Made by a program: the position numbers and the translations under genes. A stretch of 64,000 bases of DNA from Sphingomonadales bacterium (GTDB taxonomy: Bacteria; Pseudomonadota; Alphaproteobacteria; Sphingomonadales; Sphingomonadaceae). The stretch is taken from the NCBI GenBank assembly GCA_014763545.1, contig JACXVD010000002.1, positions 1 to 64,000 of the forward strand, written 5' to 3'. The first letter of the stretch is position 1. Every line of letters starts with the position of its first letter. The notes under the pieces were generated by a model, which was not told the origin of the DNA, ran no database searches, and saw nothing but the letters and a program-made list of their open reading frames with translations. Positions 26,164 through 34,691 of the stretch are shown piece by piece.

Positions 26164-26170
26164 AGCAATC

Positions 26171-26207
26171 TTCCGGCCGGGCCGCAATCGCCGCGGCCCG
26201 ACCGGAA
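26171..26207. terminator. Bidirectional hairpin terminator
   Basis: Arms 26171-26185 (TTCCGGCCGGGCCGC) and 26193-26207 pair over 15 bp with one mismatch, around a 7-base loop. It stands between the converging aldehyde dehydrogenase and dioxygenase genes. There is no clear T-run, but the stem is strong enough to separate the two transcripts. Confidence 0.65.
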
Positions 26208-26220
26208 GCGGATGCTCCCG

Positions 26221-27693
26221 TCAGGCGGCTTCGAGCGCCGCAGTCTGGTCGGCCGCGGCCCAGTTCCCATGCAGGCCGAAGCGCAGGCGTACCGGAATCT
26301 CGATCGTGGCGATCGGACCCTTGGCGATTTCGGTGGCATCGAACAGCAGCAATTCGCTGCCGCGCTCTTCCAGCCGGTTGACCACCATCACGATCCACCC
26401 ATCACCTTCCGCCGCATCGGCCGAACGCGGGATGAAGCAGGGTTCCTGGATCGAAGATACCGGGCCGACCCAGTATTTCTGCTCCGCGCCCGTTTGCAGG
26501 TCGACGAAGCCCAGCGTGTTCATCACCCAGCCGCCGGCGCTGCCGCCCTTGATTTCGACCGGCTGCGACGGGTCGATCACGACCAGCCAGCCATAGCGGT
26601 ATTTCTTGCCGGTCATCCGGTCGTCGTATTTGGGAAACTCGCCGATCATGTCGGACAGGCGCTCCGAACGGTATTCTTCCTCGTTCTGGCTGAGGTCGAC
26701 CGTCCAGCGCGACAGATAGGTGCTGCCTGCCACCGGGTCGAACGGGGCGTCGTTGATGTCCGGGAAGAAGGGCATCATGTTGTTCGACGCAACCGGCAGG
26801 TCGAGCGTGATCTTCGTGCCTTCGTTCCAGGCATTCATCACGTGCCCGGCAAAGCAGCTCGGCCCCTTGAACCAGCGAATGTCGGCGGCGGTCGTGCCGG
26901 GCTTGCGCGGCACCACGGCAAGGTAGCTGGGCAGGGAGGTGTCGAAGCCGAAATGCGGCTTGACCGCTTCCAGCCGTTCCCAGCTGCTGGTCATCGGCAT
27001 GACCGGGAACAGCGCGTAATCCTGCGTGATCGCGAAATCGTGCATCATCGCGTAATAGGGATTCTCCCACCAGATCTCGAATAGCAGGTTCCCCTGCGGA
27101 TCGATCTCGTAATAGGTCATGTCGCGGGTGAGCACGCCCTTGGTGGCATAGCCGAAGCTGCACAGATTGCCGGTTACGGGATCGGTCTTGGGATGGGCGG
27201 AAAATGTCTCGCCGGTCATCTTGCCGTCGAAATCGGTGTAGCCGAAGGTTTCGAGGCTGTTGGGGTCCATCACCAGCGCCGGGGAGTCTTCCTTCAGCGC
27301 GTACAGCCGCCCGCCGTGGATATAGGCGTTGGTATTCGCGGTGCCGCGGATCTTGCCCTTGACCTCCTCATCGTCGGTCAGCGGATTGCGATAGGCGCCG
27401 AACAGCGCCCGGCCGGCCTCGTTTTCCAGCTTCCACTTGTCGGTCTTGGCCCAGCGCTGCTTGTAATCGACCTTGCCGTCCTTGAACCGGAACATCGAAA
27501 TCATCCCGTCGCCGTTGAAGGCGATGTCGTCCCCCAGCTTCGGCGGAAACTGGTGCTCGGGCTGCACGCGGTAGAAAGTGCCGTCGAGTTCGGGCGGGAT
27601 CGTGCCCTGCACATTCAGGTCTTCCACATCGGCTTCGACGCGCGAGGGCTTGTTGAAGCCGGTAAACGCGGGGACGTGCGGGAAAGCAGTCAT
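26221..27693 (-). CDS. Carotenoid cleavage oxygenase family: 4-hydroxystilbene (lignostilbene) dioxygenase-like
   Basis: A 490-residue non-haem iron dioxygenase of the carotenoid cleavage family. The four iron-binding histidines are H167 (FSAHPK), H218 (MMHDF), H284 (FAGHVMN) and H475 (GLHGNW), nearly the same numbering as in bacterial NOV1 and LsdA. F59, Y101 (FGAYRNP) and K134 (YALKEDS) are also present; in LsdA these hold and deprotonate the 4-hydroxyphenyl group. The enzyme should therefore split a 4-hydroxystilbenoid or isoeugenol-like C=C bond with O2 into aldehydes. The start at 27693 is preceded by GGAGAG; an ATG four codons earlier is weaker. It has its own operator (27708-27731) and is divergent from a TonB receptor gene. 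Confidence 0.9.
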   Translation of the reverse strand: MTAFPHVPAFTGFNKPSRVEADVEDLNVQGTIPPELDGTFYRVQPEHQFPPKLGDDIAFNGDGMISMFRFKDGKVDYKQRWAKTDKWKLENEAGRALFGAYRNPLTDDEEVKGKIRGTANTNAYIHGGRLYALKEDSPALVMDPNSLETFGYTDFDGKMTGETFSAHPKTDPVTGNLCSFGYATKGVLTRDMTYYEIDPQGNLLFEIWWENPYYAMMHDFAITQDYALFPVMPMTSSWERLEAVKPHFGFDTSLPSYLAVVPRKPGTTAADIRWFKGPSCFAGHVMNAWNEGTKITLDLPVASNNMMPFFPDINDAPFDPVAGSTYLSRWTVDLSQNEEEYRSERLSDMIGEFPKYDDRMTGKKYRYGWLVVIDPSQPVEIKGGSAGGWVMNTLGFVDLQTGAEQKYWVGPVSSIQEPCFIPRSADAAEGDGWIVMVVNRLEERGSELLLFDATEIAKGPIATIEIPVRLRFGLHGNWAAADQTAALEAA

Positions 27694-27707
27694 CGGTCTC
27701 TCCATAT

Positions 27708-27731
27708 GTTCTGATTAGCAGAACTATATTC
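27708..27731 (-). promoter_or_regulatory. IclR-type operator, copy D (stilbene dioxygenase promoter)
   Basis: Read on the minus strand, GAAT, then the arm TTCTGC, then CAGAAC, with 20 bases between the direct half-sites. It lies 14 bases before the chosen start of the dioxygenase, so a bound protein would cover the start of the transcript or the ribosome-site DNA. Copy E lies 126 bases away for the divergent gene. Confidence 0.72.
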
Positions 27732-27856
27732 TATTATGAAAAATTGGGACTGTCCAGTGTGCTTCTGAAGCACCGGTATCTCGCGGATTTCTGCCAAAAT
27801 CGAGTGATGGTTGTGCGACTCGATTGACAGTGGGGAGGAGATGTGCTTTCAGAAAG

Positions 27857-27880
27857 GAACGATATTCTGTTGAACAGAAC
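27857..27880 (+). promoter_or_regulatory. IclR-type operator, copy E (TonB receptor promoter)
   Basis: The inner TTCTGTTGAACAGAA is a perfect 15-bp palindrome and GAAC at 27857 is the third half-site. It lies 44 bases before the TonB receptor start. This copy and copy C are the closest to the consensus. Confidence 0.75.
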
Positions 27881-27924
27881 AAACGAGCCGGATCCGGCCG
27901 ACAACGCTGGGAGGAGACCCTGAG

Positions 27925-30237
27925 ATGAAACATATGCGCACCCCCCTCTTGCTTGGCGCAGGCCTGGCCGCCTTCACGGCGCAGCCTGCCTTTGCCGAAG
28001 ATGCCGCCGAAGAACATGCCAGCGGCGACAAAAATGGCGAGATCATCGTTACCGCACAGTTCCGCGAAGCGACTGCACAGGACACGGCGATTTCGCTCGA
28101 AGTCATTTCCGCCGATTCGCTGGCCGATGCCGGCGTGACCCAGGCGACCGACCTCAACCGCATCACCCCCGGTGTGCAGCTGAGCCAGGGCGGCACCGCG
28201 ATCCAGATCTTCATCCGCGGTGCAGGCGATTTCTCGACCACTTCCTACAACGATGCGGCGGTTGCGCAGAGCTATGACGGCATTTTTGCCGCGCGCACCC
28301 AGTGGATCGCCGGCACGTTCTACGATCTCGAGCGGGTCGAAATCCTCAAGGGGCCGCAGGGCACGCTCTATGGCCGCAATGCGACCGGCGGCGTGATGAA
28401 CATCCTGCCCGTCCAGCCGAAGCTGGGCGAGAATTCGGGCTATCTCACCGGCCAGATCCAGAATTACGACGGCTATCTCGCGGAAGGCGCCCTCAACCTC
28501 GCGCTGGGCGACAAGGCCGCGCTGCGGGTATCCTACCAGGGTTCGTGGCGTGATGGTTACATCAGCGACGGGACCGACGACGACAAGCACCAGTCGGTCC
28601 GTTTCCAGCTCAAGGCCGAGCCGACCCCCGACCTGACCCTGCGCTTCGGGGCCAACTACCAGCACATCGGCGGGCGCGGCCACGGCCAGGTGGTTTACGA
28701 ACCCACCGCGCCGACCGGCCCGGGCCTGCCCGGCACGCCGATCATCCCGTCCGATCGCTGGACCTCGATCAACGATTCGCTCAATTCGCTGATCGGTCAG
28801 CTCGCTGCCCCTCCGGGGACCTATCCGATCGACACCAGCCTGATCCGCCAGGATATCGATGCCTGGGGTATCAACGCCCATGTCGACTGGGATTTGGGTC
28901 CGGCAACGCTGACGATCATCCCTGCCTATCAGCGCGTGGTGAACGATTCGCAGTCCTTCCCGACGCTGAGCTTCAACACCAACGATCCCTATTCGGGGCG
29001 GCCGAGCACGTCCGATGCCCAGACGCTGGAAGTGCGGCTCGCCAATTCCGACGGCCCGCTGGTGTGGGTGCTGGGCGGCTATTACTTCAACGAGGACCAG
29101 GACAGCCTCAACGAAGTGTCGCTTGGCTTTGTCAGCGACACCGCCTTCGTCGCCGATCTCAATACCCGCGCCTATGCCGCGTTCGGCGAGGCGACCTATT
29201 CGGTGACCGACAGTTTCCGCCTCACTGCGGGCCTGCGCTATACCGACGAGACCAAGACGGTCGACGCGCATCGCTATGCCAAGCTGGGCAGCCTTGCCTG
29301 CCTCGGCGGCGGCACGGGTCCGGGCAACAGCTGCGAGCTGCTGACCACCGCGGGCACCAATGTGCAGGGCACCTATTCGGCCAACCGCCTGAACTTCAAG
29401 CTCGGCGTCGAATATGACGTGACGCCGGACAATTTGCTCTACGCAACCGTGGCCACCGGCTTCAAATCGGGTGGGCAGGCGAATGCCGACCTCGACCCCT
29501 ACAAGCCCGAGGACGTCACCGCCTTCACCATCGGTTCGAAGAACGAATTCGGCAACGGCCTGGTCGTGCTGAACCTCGAAGGCTTCTATTACGAATATCG
29601 CGACCGGCAGGAAAACTTTGCCGCGCTCGACCGGGGCGGGGCGCAGGTCTCGTCGCTGTTCAACGCGGGCAAGGCGGTGGCCAAGGGTGCCAGCATCGAA
29701 TTCACCCTGCGTCCCAGCGACAACGACACTTTCTATGTCGGCGGCGAATATGTCGAAAGCGAATACAAGGATTTCACCTACTACAACTATCGCACGGCCA
29801 GTCCCGATGCGCGCACCAGCTGCGCGGTCAGCGCGGTGCCGAACGGCAATGCCCAGATCGGCTATTGGGAAATCAATTGCGACGGCTTCCAGCTGCCGCG
29901 TACCCCTAAATGGTCGGGCTCGGTGCGCTACAACCACAGCTTCCCGCTCGCCAACGGTGGTTCGGTCGATTTCTCGCCGAACATGACCTTCGCCAGCTCG
30001 CGCTGGTTGTCGGCCGAATTCGTCGAGAACGCCCGGGCCAAGGGTTACGCGGTGTTCAACGCATCGCTGACCTACCGCGCGCCGGACGATCGCTATTCGG
30101 TGCAGGCCTTCGTGCGCAATATCGGTGACACGGCGGTCTATACGGGCACCCAGCAGTACCCGTTCATCGCCAACTACAACGGCCTCGATATCGCTCCGCC
30201 GCGGACTTACGGCGTGCGGGTCCGATATAATTTCTGA
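27925..30237 (+). CDS. TonB-dependent outer-membrane receptor of the aromatic island
   Basis: A 770-residue TonB-dependent receptor with a signal peptide (about residues 1-25, ending AFAED), TonB-box-like GEIIVTAQFRE, a plug domain with RVEILKGPQGTLYGRN, and a long beta-barrel that ends in an aromatic-terminated strand (GVRVRYNF). GGAGGAG precedes the ATG at 27925. It is under the same type of operator as the catabolic genes and divergent from the stilbene dioxygenase, so it should import the aromatic growth substrate, perhaps one too large for porins. Confidence 0.93.
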   Translation: MKHMRTPLLLGAGLAAFTAQPAFAEDAAEEHASGDKNGEIIVTAQFREATAQDTAISLEVISADSLADAGVTQATDLNRITPGVQLSQGGTAIQIFIRGAGDFSTTSYNDAAVAQSYDGIFAARTQWIAGTFYDLERVEILKGPQGTLYGRNATGGVMNILPVQPKLGENSGYLTGQIQNYDGYLAEGALNLALGDKAALRVSYQGSWRDGYISDGTDDDKHQSVRFQLKAEPTPDLTLRFGANYQHIGGRGHGQVVYEPTAPTGPGLPGTPIIPSDRWTSINDSLNSLIGQLAAPPGTYPIDTSLIRQDIDAWGINAHVDWDLGPATLTIIPAYQRVVNDSQSFPTLSFNTNDPYSGRPSTSDAQTLEVRLANSDGPLVWVLGGYYFNEDQDSLNEVSLGFVSDTAFVADLNTRAYAAFGEATYSVTDSFRLTAGLRYTDETKTVDAHRYAKLGSLACLGGGTGPGNSCELLTTAGTNVQGTYSANRLNFKLGVEYDVTPDNLLYATVATGFKSGGQANADLDPYKPEDVTAFTIGSKNEFGNGLVVLNLEGFYYEYRDRQENFAALDRGGAQVSSLFNAGKAVAKGASIEFTLRPSDNDTFYVGGEYVESEYKDFTYYNYRTASPDARTSCAVSAVPNGNAQIGYWEINCDGFQLPRTPKWSGSVRYNHSFPLANGGSVDFSPNMTFASSRWLSAEFVENARAKGYAVFNASLTYRAPDDRYSVQAFVRNIGDTAVYTGTQQYPFIANYNGLDIAPPRTYGVRVRYNF

Positions 30238-30247
30238 CGCCCGAACA

Positions 30248-30284
30248 GACCTCTCCGGCGCTTGCGCCCTGTGCCGGAGAGGTC
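30248..30284 (+). terminator. Hairpin after the TonB receptor gene
   Basis: GACCTCTCCGGC (30248-30259) and GCCGGAGAGGTC (30273-30284) form a perfect 12-bp stem with a 13-base loop, beginning 11 bases after the receptor stop. No T-run follows, but the stem and position fit an end of transcript before the operator at 30317. Confidence 0.6.
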
Positions 30285-30316
30285 GCCCTGGTCGGCATAA
30301 AACCCGGCCATAAACA

Positions 30317-30340
30317 GAACGATAGTCTGATTGAAAGAAC
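30317..30340 (+). promoter_or_regulatory. IclR-type operator, copy F (ring-cleavage operon)
   Basis: GAAC at 30317, arm GTCTGA, and AGAAC ending at 30340 with the standard 20-base half-site spacing. The last base is only 9 bases before the ATG at 30350, so the element takes up the place of the ribosome-binding site and no good Shine-Dalgarno is seen there. Confidence 0.7.
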
Positions 30341-30349
30341 GGTGTTGCT

Positions 30350-31252
30350 ATGCGACTGGTACGGTTCGACGGAGGCAGGATAGGCGTTGCGACGCAGGGC
30401 GGGGTGGTCGACATTTCGCGTCTCGTCGGGGCTCCCGATGCGGAATGGCCGGAGGTTTCCAGCCTGCGGTTCATTGCCCGCTTCGACGGGCTGCGCCCGG
30501 CGATCGAACAGGCGGTCGCACAGGGCGAAGTGCTGCCGCTCGATGCGATCCGGCTTGATCCGCCGGTCGGCTTTGCCAGCAAGGTGATCGCCTATCCGGT
30601 CAATTATCACGCCCATGGCAAGGAAATGGGCGCAACCTATCGCGCCAAGAACCAGGGTTTCTTCCTCAAGCCGCCATCGTCGATCAGCGGCCCGGCCGAT
30701 CCGATCGTCCTGCCCGACGTGCCGGGGCGCGAGGTACATCATGAGGCCGAACTCGGCATCATCATCGGCAAGACCTGCCGCTCGGTATCGCGCGAAAACT
30801 GGCGCGAGGCGGTGTTCGGCTACACCTGCCTGATGGACATGGTGGTGCGCGGCCGCGAAGAGCGCGTGTTCCGCAAGGCCTACGACACATTCTGCCCGAT
30901 CGGTCCGTGGATCGTCACCGCCGACGAGATCGCCGCGCCCGATGCGCTGTCGATGAAACTGTGGGTCAACGGCGAACTGCGCCAGGCCGCCAATACGCGC
31001 GACCTGGTGCTGGACATCCCCGGCATGATCGAAACCGCTTCGGCGGTGATGACGCTGTATCCCGGCGATGTGATCGCGACCGGCACGCCCGAAGGGGTCG
31101 GGCCGGTGGTCGATGGCGACAGCGTGCGCATCGCCATCGACCAGATCGGCGAAATGACGCTCGACGTCCGGCAGGGTAGCGAAGGCGGCACCGAAGTGTT
31201 CGAAGCGCCTTACGAACCGCCGATCGTGAAGCAGGAGCTGACCGACCGATGA
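30350..31252 (+). CDS. FAH-family hydrolase (fumarylpyruvate/acylpyruvate hydrolase-like)
   Basis: A 300-residue member of the fumarylacetoacetate hydrolase family. The short N-terminal part (residues 1-85) leads to the catalytic domain starting at VIAYPVNYHAHGKEMG. The metal-binding acids are seen in HHEAELGIIIGK (E-x-E) and YTCLMDMV (Asp), and the family end motif appears as GDVIATGTPEGVGPV. Next to a gentisate-dioxygenase-like gene it should hydrolyse the ring-cleavage product (maleylpyruvate or fumarylpyruvate, or an alkyl form) to pyruvate and a dicarboxylate. It overlaps the dioxygenase gene by ATGA at 31249. Its start is fixed by the family's N-terminus rather than by a ribosome site. 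Confidence 0.9.
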   Translation: MRLVRFDGGRIGVATQGGVVDISRLVGAPDAEWPEVSSLRFIARFDGLRPAIEQAVAQGEVLPLDAIRLDPPVGFASKVIAYPVNYHAHGKEMGATYRAKNQGFFLKPPSSISGPADPIVLPDVPGREVHHEAELGIIIGKTCRSVSRENWREAVFGYTCLMDMVVRGREERVFRKAYDTFCPIGPWIVTADEIAAPDALSMKLWVNGELRQAANTRDLVLDIPGMIETASAVMTLYPGDVIATGTPEGVGPVVDGDSVRIAIDQIGEMTLDVRQGSEGGTEVFEAPYEPPIVKQELTDR

Positions 31253-32205
31253 GCGCGCTCTCGCCGCAACTCGAGCAGCTCTATGCCTCCTTCTCCAGTC
31301 TCAATATGGAGGGGGGCTGGCACCGCCGTTTTCCGGCGCTGTGGCCGCAGCCGCGCGAGAATTTCCTGCCGCATACCTGGCACTATGCCGATGTGCGTCC
31401 GATCCTCGACCGCGCGGGCGACCTGGTCGACACCGAATTCGCCGAACGCCGCAATCTGACGATGTTCAACCCGGTGGAAGGCAACATCTACTCCACCGTG
31501 CGCACGATCGTGGCGGCTTACCAGATGGTCAAGCCGGGCGAGGTCGCGCGTGCCCATCGCCACACGCCCAATGCGCTGCGCATGATCCTCGAAGGCCGCG
31601 GCACCTACACGGTGGTCGATGGCAAGGAAGTGGAGATGCGCCCCGGCGACGTCCTGCTGACGCCGAACTGGTGCTGGCACGCGCACGAAAACAAGGGCGC
31701 CGAGAACTGTTACTGGATGGACTTCCTCGATGTACCGCTGGTGCATCTGCTGGAACCGATGTTCTACGAGCCGCACCCCGACGGGCTCGAACAACAGGTC
31801 GAGCGGCTGGACGAAGCCCCGATCGCCTTCCGCTTCGAAGAGACATGCGCCGCCTTGGCAGACGCGCAGCCTAGCGCGACCCACGGGATGCTGAAAGCGA
31901 CCACACTGGGGCCGGCACAGCTCGCCACGCTGGCGCTCGATGTGATCGAGATCGAACCCGGCCAGGCAGGCTTGCCGATCCGCGAAACCGCGAATGCGAT
32001 TTATGCGGTGATGCGCGGCAGCGGCGAACTGACGATTGGTGGCACAGCCAGCGAATGGCGCTTCGGCGACACGGTGGCCGTGCCCGCCTGGCGCGAACAC
32101 AGCCTGCGCGCAGGGCCGGACGGCGCCATGCTGCTCAAGGTTTCCGACCGCACACTGATGCAGAAACTCGGCTGGTACCGGCACCAGGCGGCTGACGGAC
32201 AATGA
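31249..32205 (+). CDS. Gentisate 1,2-dioxygenase-like cupin ring-cleavage dioxygenase
   Basis: A 318-residue bicupin. The first cupin has the metal site in RAHRHTPNALRMILEG and ...NWCWHAHE, with GDVLLTP between, the pattern of gentisate 1,2-dioxygenases (three His on Fe(II)). The second cupin (about residues 225-310) is less conserved, as usual. It is rather shorter than the common 340-370 residues. The reaction would open gentisate, or a substituted gentisate, between the carboxyl-bearing carbon and its hydroxylated neighbour. The FAH hydrolase upstream and FAD monooxygenase downstream fit this pathway. Confidence 0.88.
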   Translation: MSALSPQLEQLYASFSSLNMEGGWHRRFPALWPQPRENFLPHTWHYADVRPILDRAGDLVDTEFAERRNLTMFNPVEGNIYSTVRTIVAAYQMVKPGEVARAHRHTPNALRMILEGRGTYTVVDGKEVEMRPGDVLLTPNWCWHAHENKGAENCYWMDFLDVPLVHLLEPMFYEPHPDGLEQQVERLDEAPIAFRFEETCAALADAQPSATHGMLKATTLGPAQLATLALDVIEIEPGQAGLPIRETANAIYAVMRGSGELTIGGTASEWRFGDTVAVPAWREHSLRAGPDGAMLLKVSDRTLMQKLGWYRHQAADGQ

Positions 32206-32254
32206 ACTGGGATGCGCGCGCCGCAAGCGTGTCGGCGCGCATTTGGAGGTAGTT

Positions 32255-33451
32255 ATGGCAGACAAGCCCCGCATTACGATTGCAGGTGGTGGCATTGGCG
32301 GAATGGCAGCGGCGCTCTCGCTGCTGCGCAGGGGCTATCCGGTCCGCGTCTATGAACAGGCGCCCGAACTGGGCGAGGTCGGGGCCGGGGTGCAGATCAG
32401 CCCCAACGGCTCGCGCGCGCTGGATTCGCTGGGCGTGTTCGAAAGCCTCAAGGCGCAATCCTGCGCGCCCAAGCGCAAGGAATTCCGCCTGTGGAACACC
32501 GGGCGGTCATGGCCGATGTTCGACCTCGGCCCGATGGCGATCGAGAAATACGGCTATCCCTATCTGACCGTCTATCGTCCCGATTTGCTCGCCACGCTTC
32601 ACGCGGCGGTGTGCGATATCGATCCCGATGCGGTGGTGCTGGGCAGCGAGGTGGTCGGCGCGGAGGCGGATGAACACAGCGCGACCCTGCTGCTGGCAGA
32701 CGGTTCGCGGATCGAAAGCGACATCCTGATCGGTGCCGACGGGGTCAAGTCGACCGTGCGCAAATCGTTGTTCGGCGACGATCACACCGAATTTACCGGA
32801 ATGATCGCCTGGCGTGCGGTGATCCCGATGGAGCGCCTGCCCGAACGGTTCCACGAGATGGTCGGCTGGACGTGGATCGGGCCGGGTGGCCACCTCGTCA
32901 ACTACCCGCTGCGCGGCGGCAAGCTGATGAACATGATCGGCACGATCGAACGCAACGACTGGCAGGTCGAATCCTGGTATGCCGAAGGCTCGATCGAGGA
33001 ATGCCTCAACGATTTCGCCGGCTGGCACGAAGATGTGCAGACGCTGATCCGCGCGGCGCCCAAAGTACTCAAATGGGCCTTCATGGAACGCGCCCCGCGC
33101 CAGGTCTGGAGCCTGGGCCGCGCCACACTGCTGGGCGATGCCTGCCATGCGACCCTGCCGTTCCTTGCACAGGGCGCGGTGATGTCGATCGAGGACGGGG
33201 TCGTGCTCGGCCGCTGCCTCGACGAATTCGCCGATCCGGTGGAGGCGCTGCGCCGCTACGAACAGGCACGCGTCGAACGCACCAGCAAGATGGTGCGCGG
33301 GGCGAAGGAGAATACCGCCCGCTTCCACGAAGGCGCGCTGAAGACCGAAGAAGGCGCCATCGCCTATATGGAAAGCGAATGGAGCCGCGATCCGATCAAG
33401 GAACGCTACGACTGGCTCTATCGCTACGACGTGGAGACGGCCGAGATATGA
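32255..33451 (+). CDS. FAD-dependent aromatic hydroxylase (3-hydroxybenzoate 6-hydroxylase/salicylate hydroxylase-like)
   Basis: A 398-residue class A flavin monooxygenase. The Rossmann motif GGGIGGMAAALSLLRRG is at the N-terminus, the DG motif is SDILIGADGVKSTVRK, and the GD motif is ATLLGDACHATLPFLAQG. GGAGGT lies before the ATG at 32255. The whole sequence resembles salicylate 1-hydroxylases and 3-hydroxybenzoate 6-hydroxylases. Beside a gentisate-type dioxygenase the second activity is favoured: it would make gentisate, or an alkyl gentisate, from a 3-hydroxybenzoate. Confidence 0.88.
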   Translation: MADKPRITIAGGGIGGMAAALSLLRRGYPVRVYEQAPELGEVGAGVQISPNGSRALDSLGVFESLKAQSCAPKRKEFRLWNTGRSWPMFDLGPMAIEKYGYPYLTVYRPDLLATLHAAVCDIDPDAVVLGSEVVGAEADEHSATLLLADGSRIESDILIGADGVKSTVRKSLFGDDHTEFTGMIAWRAVIPMERLPERFHEMVGWTWIGPGGHLVNYPLRGGKLMNMIGTIERNDWQVESWYAEGSIEECLNDFAGWHEDVQTLIRAAPKVLKWAFMERAPRQVWSLGRATLLGDACHATLPFLAQGAVMSIEDGVVLGRCLDEFADPVEALRRYEQARVERTSKMVRGAKENTARFHEGALKTEEGAIAYMESEWSRDPIKERYDWLYRYDVETAEI

Positions 33452-34668
33452 CGCAGCCCATGCCCCCGGCGCGCCTGCTGGCGGGCGTGCGGGTGCTCGA
33501 TCTCACCAATATCCTGTCCGGTCCCTACGCTGCCTACCAGCTGGCGCTGCTCGGTGCCGATGTGATCAAGGTCGAACGGCCCGACGGCGGCGACCTTGCG
33601 CGCAAGCTGGGTGCCGATCCGGCGCTCAATGCGCGGATGATGGGCACCTCGTTCCTCGCGCAGAATGCGGGCAAGCGCTCGCTCGCCCTCGATCTCAAGC
33701 AGGACAGCGCGAAGGAGGCGTTCCGGCGGCTGGCCGCCGGGGCCGATGTGCTGATCGAGAATTTCCGCCCCGGGGTGATGGACCGCCTGGGGCTGGGCTA
33801 TGCGGCGCTGTCGGCGCTCAATCCCCGGCTGGTCTATTGCGCGATTTCCGGCTTCGGGCAGGACGGGCCGCTGCGCGACAACCCGGCTTACGATCAGATC
33901 ATCCAGGGCTATTCGGGGGTGATGTCGATCACCGGCGATGCGCAATCGGCACCGCTGCGCGTCGGCTACCCGTTGTGCGACACGCTGGGCGGGCTGACGG
34001 CGGCCTTTACCATTTCCGCCGCGCTGCAGGCGCGCCACGCCAGCGGGCGCGGTTGCATGATCGACGTTTCGATGCTCGATGCGACGCTGTCGGCCATGGG
34101 CTGGGCGGTTTCGAATTACCTGATCGCCGATGTCGAAGCCCAGCCGATCGGCAACCAGAACATGACCGCGGCGCCATCGGGTGCCTTCACTGCCAGCGAT
34201 GGGCAGCTCAACGTCGCGGCCAACAAGCAGGAACAGTTCGAGGCGCTGTGCCGGGTGATGGACATGGCCGAACTGCTGGCCGACCCGCGCTTTGCCGAAC
34301 GCGAGGCGCGCAAGCAGCACCGCCACGCATTGAACGCGCTGCTCAATGCCCGCTTCGTGACCCGCCCGGCAGCCGAGTGGGAGGCATTGCTCAACGCCGC
34401 CAACGTGCCCGCCGGACGGATCCTGACCGTGCCGCAGGCGCTCGCCCATCCGCAGGTCGAAGGGCGCGATTTTGTCCAGCAATTCGATGAAACCGTGGCC
34501 GGGGTGGAGGGCCTGCGTGTCACCCGCGCCGGCTATACGCTGGCCGACGCGATCCCTACCGCCGCCTGCCCGCCGCCGACTTTGGGCGAACATTCGGCCG
34601 AAATCCTTGCCGAGCTGGGCTATAGCGAAGGGGAAATCGCGGCGCTCGCCGGTACGGGGGCGGCGTGA
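33448..34668 (+). CDS. Class III (CaiB/BaiF) CoA-transferase
   Basis: A 406-residue family III CoA-transferase. The start RVLDLTNILSGPYA, the conserved ADVIKVERP and LIENFRPGVMDRLGLGY are typical, and the catalytic Asp is in YPLCDTLGG. It would form a CoA ester of a dicarboxylic or hydroxy acid, using succinyl-CoA, acetyl-CoA or the lyase product's partner. It overlaps the FAD monooxygenase by ATGA and lies near the lyase gene, so a hydroxy-dicarboxylate to be split by that lyase (for example citramalate) is a reasonable guess. Confidence 0.87.
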   Translation: MTQPMPPARLLAGVRVLDLTNILSGPYAAYQLALLGADVIKVERPDGGDLARKLGADPALNARMMGTSFLAQNAGKRSLALDLKQDSAKEAFRRLAAGADVLIENFRPGVMDRLGLGYAALSALNPRLVYCAISGFGQDGPLRDNPAYDQIIQGYSGVMSITGDAQSAPLRVGYPLCDTLGGLTAAFTISAALQARHASGRGCMIDVSMLDATLSAMGWAVSNYLIADVEAQPIGNQNMTAAPSGAFTASDGQLNVAANKQEQFEALCRVMDMAELLADPRFAEREARKQHRHALNALLNARFVTRPAAEWEALLNAANVPAGRILTVPQALAHPQVEGRDFVQQFDETVAGVEGLRVTRAGYTLADAIPTAACPPPTLGEHSAEILAELGYSEGEIAALAGTGAA

Positions 34669-34691
34669 TGGTGCCGCATCGGCGAGGTGCC

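Noticed and set aside
27724-30582. Very long minus-strand open frame (952 codons) opposite the second TonB receptor
   Set aside because: Composition is His/Arg/Gly-rich low complexity, no motif is visible, and the plus-strand receptor explains the region fully.
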